A DNA stretch of 39,768 nt from Holdemanella porci (GTDB lineage Bacteria > Bacillota_I > Bacilli_A > Erysipelotrichales > Erysipelotrichaceae), in NCBI RefSeq assembly GCF_019052655.1, contig NZ_JAHQVB010000013.1:1-39768 (forward strand), in the 5' to 3' direction. Position numbers and translations under genes: made by a program. Numbering within the stretch: the stretch's first letter is position 1; each line of letters starts with the position of its first letter. The notes beneath the pieces are model-generated. The model saw only the letters and a list, made by a program, of their open reading frames with translations. It was not told the origin of the DNA and searched no databases. Positions 17,458-28,359 of the stretch are shown piece by piece.

Positions 17458-18327
17458 TTATAATGTTTTTCCTGTCAACATTGTGTAAGCTTGAAGATAT
17501 TTTTCAATAGTCTTATCCACAATCTCTTGAGGAAGTGTCCAGTCATTACCTGGATTTGCCTTTAGCCAGTCACGCGCAAATTGTTTGTCAAATGATGGTT
17601 GCGAATGACCCGCTTCATATCCATCTGCAGGCCAGAAACGAGAACTATCAGGAGTTAACATTTCATCGCCAATAACGATATTACCATTTTCGTCTAAACC
17701 AAATTCAAATTTTGTATCCGCAATAATAATCCCTTTGCTTAAAGCATATTCAGCACATTTTTTATATAAAGCGATTGTACAATCTTTGATCTTAGTTGCA
17801 TATTCTTCACCATGTCCTGGGAAGTGTTTTTCTAAGTGCGCAATACTTTGTTCAAAAGAAATGTTTTCATCATGATCACCAATTTCAGCCTTTGTACTAG
17901 GTGTATAAATTGGTTCTGGAAGTTTTTGTGATTCTTGTAATCCTTCTGGAAGTTCAATACCACAAACCTTTCCTGTTTCTTGGTAGCTAGCCCATCCACT
18001 ACCTGTGATGTAACCACGAACAATACATTCGATTGGAAGCATGTTCAATTTACGGCATAACATTGATTTTCCTTCAAATTTTTCTTGTTGGAAATATTCC
18101 GGCATATCCTTTGTATCCACACTAATCATGTGGTTTGGTAAGATATCTCTTGTGTAGTCAAACCAGAATTTTGACATCTGCGTTAAAACAGTTCCTTTTT
18201 TTGTCACCTCATTGTTTAGAATTACATCAAAACAACTGATACGATCTGTCGCAACCATAATAAGGTTGTCTTTATTGTCGTAAATCTCACGTACTTTTCC
18301 TTCTTTAATTGGTTTTAATTCCTGCAT
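17458..18327 (-). CDS. purC: Phosphoribosylaminoimidazole-succinocarboxamide synthase
   Basis: 289 residues. It couples CAIR and aspartate with ATP to give SAICAR. Seen: EGKVREIYDN, ATDRISCFDVILNN, the segment ECIVRGYITGSGWASY, IADTKFEFGLDENG and DEMLTPDSSRFWP. The length and sequence style resemble the longer ADE1-like form rather than the 240-residue form. The ATG at 18327 follows AAGGAG at 7 bases. It stands alone with its own terminator, about 8 kb from the other pur genes, and does not share their leader. Confidence 0.96.
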   Translation of the reverse strand: MQELKPIKEGKVREIYDNKDNLIMVATDRISCFDVILNNEVTKKGTVLTQMSKFWFDYTRDILPNHMISVDTKDMPEYFQQEKFEGKSMLCRKLNMLPIECIVRGYITGSGWASYQETGKVCGIELPEGLQESQKLPEPIYTPSTKAEIGDHDENISFEQSIAHLEKHFPGHGEEYATKIKDCTIALYKKCAEYALSKGIIIADTKFEFGLDENGNIVIGDEMLTPDSSRFWPADGYEAGHSQPSFDKQFARDWLKANPGNDWTLPQEIVDKTIEKYLQAYTMLTGKTL

Positions 18328-18394
18328 CTCGAATCTCCTTTTCTGCGTACAAGACAAAGATACAACTAAAACAAATTTAACACAATATCAAAAT

Positions 18395-18416
18395 AAGGAA
18401 ATCCTAAGATTTCCTT
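18395..18416 (-). terminator. Terminator of the metal ATPase gene
   Basis: 9-bp stem AAGGAAATC/GATTTCCTT with a 4-base loop, overlapping the stop codon at 18415, with a T-rich tail TATTTTGATATT on the minus strand. Confidence 0.65.
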
Positions 18417-20283
18417 ACAAATTTTTAACATTTAATGCACGAATCGCATTTAATACGGCAATGATCATAACGCCAACGTCCGCAAAAATCGCAAGCCACA
18501 TATTCGCAATACCAATGGCACCTAAAATCAAACAAACGAGTTTAATACCAATCGCAAAATAAATATTCTCATATACAATATGAATACACTTCTTTGCGAT
18601 CTTAATGGCTTTAGAAATCTTTAATGGATCATCATCCATCAAAACAATATCTGCCGCCTCAATGGCTGCATCACTGCCTAACGCACCCATCGCAATACCA
18701 ATATCGGCTCTTGATAATACAGGAGCATCATTGATTCCATCTCCAACAAAGGCAAGATTTTCTTTTGGCTGTTTTAAAGATAATAGTTCTTCAACTTTAT
18801 TCACCTTATCTTGAGGCAACAATTCCGAATACACTTTATCAATATGTAATTCAGAAGCCACTTTATCTGCCACACTTTTTACATCCCCAGTCAACATGAC
18901 TGTTTGTTTAATGCCAGCCTTCTTTAATGCTTCAATAGCCTCTTTGGCATGTGGCTTCAACATATCCGAAATCACAATGTGACCTGCATATTTGCCATCA
19001 ATAGCCATATGTACAATGGTTCCTACAGAATGGCATTCTTGATAAGGAATATTATACATCTTCATTAATTTATCATTACCTGCAAGTACTTGCACTCCAT
19101 CAATTACAGATTTAACACCATGACCACTTATTTCTTCTACATTTTCAATACGAGATTTATCGATTGTATTCCCATACGCCTTTAATAAACTTTTAGAAAT
19201 AGGATGCGTCGAATAACTTTCAGCCATTGCCGCATACTCTAATAATTTCTCTTCTGGAATAGTCGCATGATGAATGCCTGCCACCTCAAATACACCTTGT
19301 GTCATTGTACCTGTTTTATCAAATACAACATATTTACAGGATGCCAAAGCCTCTAAATAGTTGGATCCTTTAACCAAAACGCCCTGATTGCTGGCACCAC
19401 CAATTCCGGCAAAGAAACTCAAAGGAATACTAATCACCAATGCACATGGACAAGAAATAACTAAGAATGTTAAGGCACGATATAGCCATGTACCAAAGTC
19501 AGCAGGATTTGATATAATCAAATTGAATACAGGTGGAAGTAAAAACAATGCCAAAGCACTATAACATACGACTGGCGTATAAATTCTCGCAAAACGTGAA
19601 ATAAACGCTTCTGAACGAGATTTCTTACTTGACGCATTTTCAACCAAATCCAAAATTTTTGATACAGTGGATTCCCCAAATTCTTTTGTTGTCTTAATTT
19701 TTAATAAGCCAGTCATATTGATGCAGCCACTGATTACTTTATCATTTTCACTGACTTCTCTAGGCAAGCTTTCCCCTGTTAAAGCCGCTGTATTTAGAGT
19801 AGAACTTCCTTCAACCACAATTCCATCAATAGCTACTTTTTCACCAGGCTTAACCACAATGATTGTACCGATTTCAACTTCATCTGGATCTACCTGTTCA
19901 AGATTTCCATCCTCATCTTCAACATTGGCATAATCCGGACGAATATCCATTAATTCCGTAATGTTTTTGCGACTCTTACCTACCGCATAACTCTGGAACC
20001 ATTCCCCAATCTGATAGAACAACATAACAGCTGTTGCTTCATCAAAAGATTTCAAACCAATAGCGCCTACTGTTGCGACAGCCATCAAAAAATTCTCATC
20101 AAATACCTGACGATTTCTAATTCCTTTAAAAGCCTTAAGAAGAATATCATAACCAATTTCTAGATAGGCCACTAGAAACAAAGGAATTTCAATATATTCA
20201 GGTAGTTTTGCGACCTTAATCATAATAAAAAGAATACTCGCAACAATAATTCGCTTTAACATCTGCTTCTGTTTCTTGTTCAT
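18415..20283 (-). CDS. Heavy-metal P-type ATPase, zinc/cadmium/lead export type
   Basis: 622 residues. P1B-type pump. Seen: actuator motif TGES (ALTGESLPR), transmembrane metal site SCPCALV (about residue 277), phosphorylation motif DKTGTMTQ (about 322), the HP motif in STHPISK and the hinge GDGINDAP. The CPC with a Lys in the next-to-last membrane span (GIKLVC) and Asp in ADVGVMI of the last fits the Zn2+/Cd2+/Pb2+ group rather than copper. There is no N-terminal HMA domain; a separate HMA protein is encoded directly upstream. A GGAGAGG lies 11 bases before the ATG. Confidence 0.93.
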   Translation of the reverse strand: MNKKQKQMLKRIIVASILFIMIKVAKLPEYIEIPLFLVAYLEIGYDILLKAFKGIRNRQVFDENFLMAVATVGAIGLKSFDEATAVMLFYQIGEWFQSYAVGKSRKNITELMDIRPDYANVEDEDGNLEQVDPDEVEIGTIIVVKPGEKVAIDGIVVEGSSTLNTAALTGESLPREVSENDKVISGCINMTGLLKIKTTKEFGESTVSKILDLVENASSKKSRSEAFISRFARIYTPVVCYSALALFLLPPVFNLIISNPADFGTWLYRALTFLVISCPCALVISIPLSFFAGIGGASNQGVLVKGSNYLEALASCKYVVFDKTGTMTQGVFEVAGIHHATIPEEKLLEYAAMAESYSTHPISKSLLKAYGNTIDKSRIENVEEISGHGVKSVIDGVQVLAGNDKLMKMYNIPYQECHSVGTIVHMAIDGKYAGHIVISDMLKPHAKEAIEALKKAGIKQTVMLTGDVKSVADKVASELHIDKVYSELLPQDKVNKVEELLSLKQPKENLAFVGDGINDAPVLSRADIGIAMGALGSDAAIEAADIVLMDDDPLKISKAIKIAKKCIHIVYENIYFAIGIKLVCLILGAIGIANMWLAIFADVGVMIIAVLNAIRALNVKNL

Positions 20284-20315
20284 ACTTATCTCTACCTCTC
20301 CAAAAATATTAATTT

Positions 20316-20337
20316 TTCAATCATTCAACTATAATAA
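20316..20337. repeat. 22-base repeat shared with the ArsR promoter
   Basis: A 22-base stretch containing CAATCATTCAACTATAAT is identical at 20316-20337 and 20694-20715. Here it sits between the HMA and ATPase genes, inside a larger inverted repeat TTTTTCAA...TTGAAAAA; there it contains the -10 and spacer of the arsR promoter. Likely an ArsR-type operator copy or the trace of a local duplication. Confidence 0.6.
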
Positions 20338-20373
20338 TTGAAAAATAGAGATGCTTTCGCACCTTACTTTTCA

Positions 20374-20592
20374 TTAAAAGAAAATTTCGCAATCATCTTC
20401 AACTTTTTTACAATTTTCTAAAACACGAGCCATAACTTCTTTAGGTTGAACTCCATCTTCAAATTCAACATTCATCTTTAACATCATGAAGTTTACAACT
20501 GCACTCTTAACACCTTCTGTACTATTAGCAGCTACTTCCATTTTGTTTGCACAGTTTGCACAATCTACATCAATCTTATAACTCTTTTTCAT
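20374..20592 (-). CDS. Stand-alone HMA-domain metal-binding protein
   Basis: 72 residues, just the size of one HMA domain. The metal motif is DCANCANKME (Cys11 and Cys14), with two extra C-terminal cysteines (NCKK, DDC). It probably delivers metal to the ATPase encoded next, replacing the N-terminal domain that the pump lacks (inference). The ATG at 20592 has GGAGG 8 bases upstream. It is transcribed divergently from the repressor gene, with a TTGAA-N6-TTCAA palindrome in its leader. Confidence 0.85.
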   Translation of the reverse strand: MKKSYKIDVDCANCANKMEVAANSTEGVKSAVVNFMMLKMNVEFEDGVQPKEVMARVLENCKKVEDDCEIFF

Positions 20593-20617
20593 ATTATTTT
20601 CCTCCACACTTGAATAA

Positions 20618-20715
20618 TTGAACATATATTCAACTTTATTACACTTTCATTATATAGGATTCATACATGATGTCAATAACTTTTTGACAATTGTTCAATC
20701 ATTCAACTATAATAA
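20618..20715. promoter_or_regulatory. Divergent promoter/operator region of the metal-efflux locus
   Basis: Plus strand (repressor): TTGACA (20684-20689), 18 bases, TATAAT (20708-20713). Minus strand (HMA-ATPase): TTGACA (20671-20676), 16 bases, TATAAT (20649-20654). A perfect palindrome TTGAACATATATTCAA (20618-20633) lies downstream of the minus-strand start, a typical ArsR/CadC operator shape. TTCAATCATTCAA sits in the arsR promoter spacer. Confidence 0.8.
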
Positions 20716-20732
20716 ATAAAAAAGGAGAACAT

Positions 20733-21086
20733 ATGATTGGTACACATTGTGACTGCAAGCCTAAAAACACAGAATTAGTACAAGAAGTAAAAGAAAACAT
20801 GCCGGCCTTTGATGAAATTATGAACCTATCAGATTTCTTTAAAGTCATGGGCGATAGTACACGCCTTCAGCTTTTATTATCCCTTCAACAAAGCGAAATG
20901 TGCGTATCGGATTTAGCCAACGTACTCGATATGACGAAATCTGCCGTATCACATCAATTAAAGGCACTACGCCTTTCTAAACTCATCAAATCTAGAAAAG
21001 AAGGAAAGACAGTCTACTATTCATTAGATGATGAACATATTGAAACCATTCTAGGCATGGCTTTTGATCATACAAAGGAACATTAA
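20733..21086 (+). CDS. ArsR/SmtB-family metal-responsive repressor
   Basis: 117 residues. Winged-helix repressor expected to leave DNA when it binds metal. Seen: MGDSTRLQLLLSLQQSEMCVSDLANVLDMTKSAVSHQLKALR, the helix-turn-helix core, and a C-terminal helix DDEHIETILGMAFDHTKEH whose Asp/His spacing fits the alpha-5 zinc site of SmtB/CzrA. An N-terminal H-C-D-C may add a second site as in CadC. The ATG at 20733 is preceded by AAGGAG at 5 bases. Zn(II)/Cd(II) sensing fits the neighbouring pump. Confidence 0.92.
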   Translation: MIGTHCDCKPKNTELVQEVKENMPAFDEIMNLSDFFKVMGDSTRLQLLLSLQQSEMCVSDLANVLDMTKSAVSHQLKALRLSKLIKSRKEGKTVYYSLDDEHIETILGMAFDHTKEH

Positions 21087-21113
21087 GAGGAAGGTCGATT
21101 CTTCCTTTTTTTT
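21085..21113 (+). terminator. Terminator of the repressor gene
   Basis: Stem AAGAGGAAG/CTTCCTTTT with loop GTCGATT, continuing into a run of eight T. Confidence 0.85.
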
Positions 21114-21240
21114 ATGCCCTTTTTCTAAAATTCAAACGCAAAACAAAGTCGATTATGTAATTGAGACATATGTATCATATATGCAAAACATACAAAAATT
21201 TGTCATATAAAACAGATAACGTTTACATTGATAAAAAGAC

Positions 21241-21307
21241 TTGAATTTTGAAATTATGAGAACTAAAATACCTTCTTATAGAAAAACGAATTTTGTCTTA
21301 ATTCGTA
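21241..21307 (+). promoter_or_regulatory. Probable promoter and leader hairpin of the ATP synthase operon
   Basis: TTGAAT (21241-21246), 17 bases, TAAAAT (21264-21269). The leader then has a perfect hairpin ACGAATT/AATTCGT (about 21286-21307) before the AAAGGAGG of atpB. The hairpin lacks an immediate T run, so it is more likely an mRNA 5' structure than a terminator. Confidence 0.5.
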
Positions 21308-21357
21308 AATTCACGGATTATTTCTGTCGTTTTTTTATTATTTTGAAAGGAGGAGCT

Positions 21358-22041
21358 ATGGAAGAGTTCACAAAAGAACTACTCGATCAGTTAAACGTCG
21401 ACACTGCGTTTACTATTGGTCCCTTTGCGATTAGTGAATCGGTTGTCATCACGTGGGTTGTCATGGCTATACTTGTTTTACTTTCTGCTTGGTTAACTCG
21501 AGGACTCAAAGTTCATAATCCAGGCAAAAAACAAATTGTAGCGGAAAGTATTGTCATATGGCTAGATAAATTCACAATTTCCATGCTTGGTGAAAATGCC
21601 AAAGAATATTCTACATACATTTCGACCATCCTATTATATATAGGACTTGCGAATATCATTGGCATATTTGGTATGAAACCCCCAACCAAAGATATGAATG
21701 TCACTATCGCCTTAGCACTTATGAGTATTGTATTAATTGAAGTTAGTGGTATACGAACAAAAGGATTGAAAGGCTGGATCAAAAGCTTTACTCAACCTGT
21801 CGCTGTAGTTACACCCATCAATATCCTCGAGATATTTACACGTCCTTTATCTCTATGTATGCGTCTATTCGGCAATGTCATTGGTGCCTTCGTCATAATG
21901 GAAATGATCAAAATGGTCGTTCCCGTCTTTATACCTACTGTATTTAGCTTGTACTTTGATTTCTTTGATGGATTCATTCAAGCTTATGTATTCGTCTTTT
22001 TAACATCACTATTTATCGCAGAAGCGACAGAAACAGAATAA
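21358..22041 (+). CDS. atpB: ATP synthase F0 subunit a
   Basis: 227 residues. Membrane subunit forming the proton half-channels next to the c-ring. Several hydrophobic helices are visible; the block RPLSLCMRLFGNVIGA holds the essential Arg (SLCMRLFGN), and the C-terminal helix has QAYVFVFLTSLFIAEA. The ATG at 21358 has AAAGGAGG 4 bases upstream; a longer reading from 21241 would run through the leader. First gene of the operon; no atpI precedes it. Confidence 0.96.
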   Translation: MEEFTKELLDQLNVDTAFTIGPFAISESVVITWVVMAILVLLSAWLTRGLKVHNPGKKQIVAESIVIWLDKFTISMLGENAKEYSTYISTILLYIGLANIIGIFGMKPPTKDMNVTIALALMSIVLIEVSGIRTKGLKGWIKSFTQPVAVVTPINILEIFTRPLSLCMRLFGNVIGAFVIMEMIKMVVPVFIPTVFSLYFDFFDGFIQAYVFVFLTSLFIAEATETE

Positions 22042-22058
22042 ATTAGGAGGAAATAAAA

Positions 22059-22280
22059 ATGAGTTTAACAGCAATCGGAGTTGGAATGGCAGCACTTGCC
22101 GTTATTGGTGGAGGATTAGGTATTGGTTTTGCGACAAGCAGTGCCGTAAAAGCCATCGCTCAACAGCCAGAAGCTCACGGAAAAATTCGTAGCACCTTAT
22201 TAATTGGTGCAGCTTTAGCTGAAGCAACAGCCATCTACGGATTTGTATTAGGTATTTTAATCATCTTAATGGTGAAATAG
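22059..22280 (+). CDS. atpE: ATP synthase F0 subunit c
   Basis: 73 residues, two membrane helices joined by the polar loop AQQPEAHGKIRS. The ion-binding carboxylate is Glu55 in GAALAEATAIYGFV. The Gln of helix 1 and the Ser after the Glu that mark sodium-binding rings (as in Ilyobacter) are Ile and Ala here, which favours proton coupling although the Thr and Tyr are kept. AGGAGG precedes the start. Confidence 0.97.
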   Translation: MSLTAIGVGMAALAVIGGGLGIGFATSSAVKAIAQQPEAHGKIRSTLLIGAALAEATAIYGFVLGILIILMVK

Positions 22281-22292
22281 GTGGGATAATCT

Positions 22293-22757
22293 ATGTTAAG
22301 AATTGATTCCAATATTCTTTGGATAATCATCAACCTACTTATCTTATATGCACTGATGAAGCGTTTTCTATTTCAACCAGTACATGACATTCTTGAAAAA
22401 AGAAAACAAGAAATAGAATCTGATTTTGCCTTGGCAAATCAAAAGAAACAAGAAGCTCTTGAATCAAAAAATAAAGCAGATCAACAGCTTGCAAATATGC
22501 AAACAATTTGTGATGGCATGCTAGCGGATGCAAAAGAAAAAGCCAGCCTTGAATATGAACAAATTATTGCAGATGCAAACATGAAATCCGATGAAATGAT
22601 TGAACAAGCTCGCATCAAAACGATTGAAGCTGCCAATGAGGAAAAGGCAAAAGCTAAATCTGAAATTGCAGATTTGATCAATAAAGCGGCTGATAAAATC
22701 ACAAACACAAAAAGCGATGAAAAACTATATGATGATTTTTTAAAGGAAATGAAATAA
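22293..22757 (+). CDS. atpF: ATP synthase F0 subunit b
   Basis: 154 residues. One N-terminal membrane helix (about 8-26) followed by a long charged coiled coil, the outer stalk. Sequence after the membrane helix (FQPVHDILEKRKQEIESDF) is typical of b. It normally docks onto delta at the top of F1. No delta gene follows: the next ATG comes immediately after the stop codon and opens the delta-alpha fusion. Confidence 0.95.
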   Translation: MLRIDSNILWIIINLLILYALMKRFLFQPVHDILEKRKQEIESDFALANQKKQEALESKNKADQQLANMQTICDGMLADAKEKASLEYEQIIADANMKSDEMIEQARIKTIEAANEEKAKAKSEIADLINKAADKITNTKSDEKLYDDFLKEMK

Positions 22758-24499
22758 ATGAACAACGAAAATTTAAACGCAACCTTACGCTGTGTAACAA
22801 GGCCTAGTGCAGCGCAAGAAGAAAAAATAAAGACATTCCTTAAAAATAAATACCAGGCCGAAAATATCACACTAACCATCTCTATTGATCCAAGTGTACG
22901 TGGAGGCTTTATTCTAAACGCAAACAACGACGAATACGATTGGTCTACGCGTTCTCGCCAACAACAGCTTCAAAAACAAATTCAGGCGGCTCGAGATAAA
23001 GCTATTCAAATGAAAAAAGATGGAACACTTATGTCCATTTTAAAAGAGGCTATCGAACAATTCGAAGCCACTTCCCAAGAAAATGAAGTTGGCTATGTCG
23101 AAACAATTGGAGATGGTATCGCAACCATTTCGGGACTAGATCATGCAATGTATGGAGAAGTTGTTGTTTTTGAGAATGGTACAAAAGGAATGGTACTTGA
23201 TATTACAACCGAAAACATTGGTGTTATTCTATTTGACACAGAAGGTACTATTGGTCAAGGTACAAAGGTTTCTCGTACAAAAAAACAAGCAGGTATGCCA
23301 GTCAGCTCTAATTTTCTAGGACGTGTCGTGGATCCACTTGGAAATCCAATTGATGGACTTGGTCCTATTGAAGCCGCTGAAATGCGTCCTATCGAAGAAC
23401 CCGCCCCAAGCATTATTGATCGTAAACCTGTCACAACCCCTATGGAAACCGGTATTCTATCCATCGATTCTATGTTTCCTATTGGAAGAGGACAGCGCGA
23501 ATTAATCATTGGGGATCGTCAAACGGGTAAAACTTCAATCGCATTGGATACTATACTAAATCAAAAAGGAAAAGACTGTATTTGTATTTATGTCTCTATT
23601 GCCCAAAAGGCAAGTACAGTGGCTAACCTAGTCAATACATTAAAGAAAAATGATGCGATGGGATATACAGTTATTGTAAACTCTACGGCTGCCGATTCAG
23701 CCAGCCTGCAATATATTGCTCCTTATTCTGCGACTTCTCTAGCTGAATACTTTATGCATCAAGGCAAAGACGTACTTATTGTCTACGATGATTTAAGCAA
23801 ACATGCCGTTGCCTATCGTACGATCTCCTTATTACTAGGAAGATCTCCAGGACGTGAAGCCTATCCAGGTGATGTATTCTATTTACATTCTAGACTACTA
23901 GAACGTTCTTCTAGATTAAATTCAGGAGGATCCATCACAGCTCTTCCAATCATCGAAACCCAAGATGGAGATGTAAGTGCATATATTCCAACCAACGTTA
24001 TTTCAATTACCGATGGTCAAATCTTCTTGGAAAGTGATTTATTCTTTGAAGGACAACGACCTGCTGTTAATGTTGGATTATCTGTTAGTCGTGTCGGTGG
24101 TGCCGCTCAAACTAAAGCCATGAAAAAGGCATCTGGATCTTTACGTATCAATTTAGCTCAATACCGTGAAATGAAGGAGTTTACACAATTTGCCTCCGAT
24201 TTAGATGATGCGACAAAACGACAACTTCAACACGGACAAGTACTTATGGAGCTTTTGAAACAACCTTTAAACCACCCTATGTCACATGCAGACATGGTTA
24301 TTATTCTAGTAGTTGCAGACGCAGGAATTCTAGATGATTTGAATTCAAAACAAGTCAAAAAAGAAGAAACAAAATTATTAGATTGGTTTAATGAAAATCA
24401 CAGTGAAATCAGTCGTGAGATCAATACAACTAAAAAACTGGATGACAATTTAAAAACAAGAATCATTACACTAGCTAAACAATATAGAGGACAAGAATA

Positions 24500-24500
<1 letters not shown>
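22758..24500 (+). CDS. atpA: ATP synthase F1 subunit alpha with an N-terminal delta (OSCP) C-terminal domain
   Basis: 580 residues, about 80 more than usual. Residues ~93-580 are a normal alpha subunit: SILKEAIEQF start, GDRQTGKT P-loop (252-259), SGGSITALPIIETQDGDVSAYIPTN, and VGLSVSRVGGAAQTKAMK. Residues ~8-80 do not belong to alpha. They read LRCVTRPSAAQEEKIKTFLKNKY ... ITLTISIDPSVRGGFILNANNDEYDWSTRSRQQQLQKQI, matching the C-terminal domain and signature of the delta subunit. The six-helix N-terminal domain of delta is missing and no atpH is present between atpF and this gene. The fused domain could dock the b stalk directly onto F1. Three copies per enzyme would result unless processed. 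Confidence 0.93.
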
Positions 24501-26796
<2,296 letters not shown>

Positions 26797-26798
26797 TC

Positions 26799-27209
26799 AT
26801 GGAACTTTTTGATCTAAAAATCATGGCCAGTGATCACGTGTTTTATAATGGTAAAGCACAAGTATTAACGATACACACACCCAATGGAAGTAAACAATTT
26901 CTTGCACATCATGCCAAGGCAATCTACGCGATTACGCCTGGGCTTTTAAAAATCCGAAAAGAAGATAATTCTGAGATTGAAGTTGTTAGTGGATTAGGAT
27001 CCATGATCTTTTCAAACAACCAAGCTGAAGTTTTAGTCGATACATGTGAAACACAAGAAGAACTAGACGCAAGAAGAGCCAAAGAATCTTTAGAACGTGC
27101 TAAAGAAAGAATGCGTCAAAAGCAATCCATTCGTGAATATTATATGTCACAAGCCAGTATGGCAAGAGCCTTAGCTCGTTTACAATTTAAAGATAAACAC
27201 ATTAATTAA
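26799..27209 (+). CDS. atpC: ATP synthase F1 subunit epsilon
   Basis: 136 residues. N-terminal beta-sandwich that contacts gamma and the c-ring, followed by the two-helix C-terminal domain (EELDARRAKESLERAKERMRQ and a second helix), which can regulate hydrolysis. The usual block GxxGxLGILPNHAP is changed here to GSKQFLAHHAKAIYAITPG. Two bases after atpD; last gene of the operon, followed by a strong terminator. Confidence 0.93.
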   Translation: MELFDLKIMASDHVFYNGKAQVLTIHTPNGSKQFLAHHAKAIYAITPGLLKIRKEDNSEIEVVSGLGSMIFSNNQAEVLVDTCETQEELDARRAKESLERAKERMRQKQSIREYYMSQASMARALARLQFKDKHIN

Positions 27210-27218
27210 TAAACACAT

Positions 27219-27257
27219 AAAAAAGCCTATACCTTTCATGAAGATATAGGCTTTTTT
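27219..27257 (+). terminator. Terminator of the ATP synthase operon
   Basis: Stem AAAAAAGCCTATA/TATAGGCTTTTTT (13 bp) with a 13-base loop; the right arm is itself the T run. Confidence 0.92.
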
Positions 27258-27372
27258 CCTTTATATAAAGATCTTTTATATTTTTTCTGGTCTTAATTTA
27301 GTAAAATCATACATTTTTTCTGACCTCATCCATGAATTACAGAAATATATAAACTAAAAATTCAATCAACTG

Positions 27373-27401
27373 AAGAGATTTATAGCTTAAAATCTCTTTT
27401 T
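27373..27401 (+). terminator. Hairpin with T run in the gene-poor stretch after atpC
   Basis: AAGAGATTT/AAATCTCTT with an 8-base loop, then TTTT on the plus strand. No intact gene precedes it, so it may be a relic. The rest of 27258-27486 is very AT-rich and shows nothing else I can name. Confidence 0.45.
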
Positions 27402-27486
27402 ACATACAACATTTTATTTTCAATTTATACTTTATTTAAAACAAATATTATAATCAACTGTCAAAAAAACAAGATTTCTCTTGCCC

Positions 27487-27812
27487 TTAGTTTAATTGAT
27501 ATCTACATTCTTGATTATTGACTAAATTCTTTAGACTTTCCAATGAACAATGCACCATATCATAAGATACTTAATCCGTATAAAAGTCTGCATACGGCGT
27601 TACAATGATATTAAAATAGGCTTTTAATATCAATAAGTCTCAGTTTTTGATGACATTATAGTTGTGATCAATATGAATGACTTCCTGTTCATTTTCAAAA
27701 GAATCAATACCTGCACCACCAATGATTCCATTTTCAATACCTTCAATCAACACATCTGTATCAATGATCTCTCCACGAGATGTATTGATAATTAATAAAC
27801 CCTTTTTTATCT
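27487..27812 (-). pseudogene. D-lactate dehydrogenase / 2-hydroxyacid dehydrogenase remnant (C-terminal third)
   Basis: Translation of the minus strand gives a D-lactate dehydrogenase tail: KKGLLIINTSRGEIIDT, then DVLIEGIENGIIGGAGIDSFENE, HIDHNYNVIKN, then an in-frame TGA, then LKAYFNIIVTPYADFYTD, then an in-frame TAA, then VSYDMVHCSLESLKNLVNN. The conserved catalytic-site His of VTPHxAFYT is Tyr here. The N-terminal two thirds, including the NAD-binding fold, are absent. Two stops plus truncation make it a decayed gene. Confidence 0.85.
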
Positions 27813-27842
27813 GTTTTCACAATTTTTTACACCTCTTTCTTA

Positions 27843-27851
27843 TGATATACT
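27843..27851 (+). promoter_or_regulatory. Extended -10 promoter immediately before the SRAP gene
   Basis: TGATATACT matches an extended -10 (TGnTATAAT-like). The -10 hexamer ends 6 bases before the ATG at 27858, so transcription would start at or next to the start codon. Confidence 0.5.
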
Positions 27852-27857
27852 TCTAGT

Positions 27858-28349
27858 ATGTGTACAAGCTTTCGATATACACCTAAAGTAGCCAAAGCCT
27901 TTGGTTTAAAAGAAAAAGACATTCATCCAAGTGACAAATGTCTTGTACTTACTCGAAACCAAAAGAAAATGGTGCCATTTGGGTATAAAACTAATAATTT
28001 AATCTTAAATGCTAGACAAGAAACTCTCTTAGAAAAGCCTTTATTTAAAGATTCTTTGCATTGTATTGTGCCTGCAGGAAGTTTTTACGAGTGGGATTTA
28101 GGTAAAAATAAAGTGGAATTTTATTGCGAGCACATTCTATATTTTGCAGGACTTCTTGTCGATAATCATCTTGTCATTATTACTACGGATGCCAATGCAT
28201 ATGTAAAACCTGTGCATTCTCGAATGCCAGTCATACTTGAAAAAGAAGATATAGATCCTTGGCTAAAGGATATTTCTAAAACCAAGGAAATCTTATCCAA
28301 ACCAGGCATTGCACTTCAAAAAAAGCAGCTACAAGAACCACTTTTCTAA
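27858..28349 (+). CDS. SRAP-domain DNA-protein crosslink protein (YedK/HMCES family)
   Basis: 163 residues, shorter than the roughly 220 of E. coli YedK. These proteins covalently cap abasic sites in single-stranded DNA through the N-terminal Cys2 exposed after Met removal. All key positions are visible: Cys2, NARQET (Asn and Glu), FYEW and HSRMPVIL (His). There is no Shine-Dalgarno before the ATG, and a -10 box sits 6 bases upstream, so the mRNA is probably leaderless. The start is certain because Cys2 must follow Met. The fucosidase gene follows 10 bases later. Confidence 0.93.
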   Translation: MCTSFRYTPKVAKAFGLKEKDIHPSDKCLVLTRNQKKMVPFGYKTNNLILNARQETLLEKPLFKDSLHCIVPAGSFYEWDLGKNKVEFYCEHILYFAGLLVDNHLVIITTDANAYVKPVHSRMPVILEKEDIDPWLKDISKTKEILSKPGIALQKKQLQEPLF

Positions 28350-28359
28350 AGGAGATCTT

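Noticed and set aside
22059..22280. Sodium-driven ATP synthase
   Set aside because: The helix-1 Gln and the Ser after the ion-binding Glu that mark sodium-type c subunits are Ile and Ala here.
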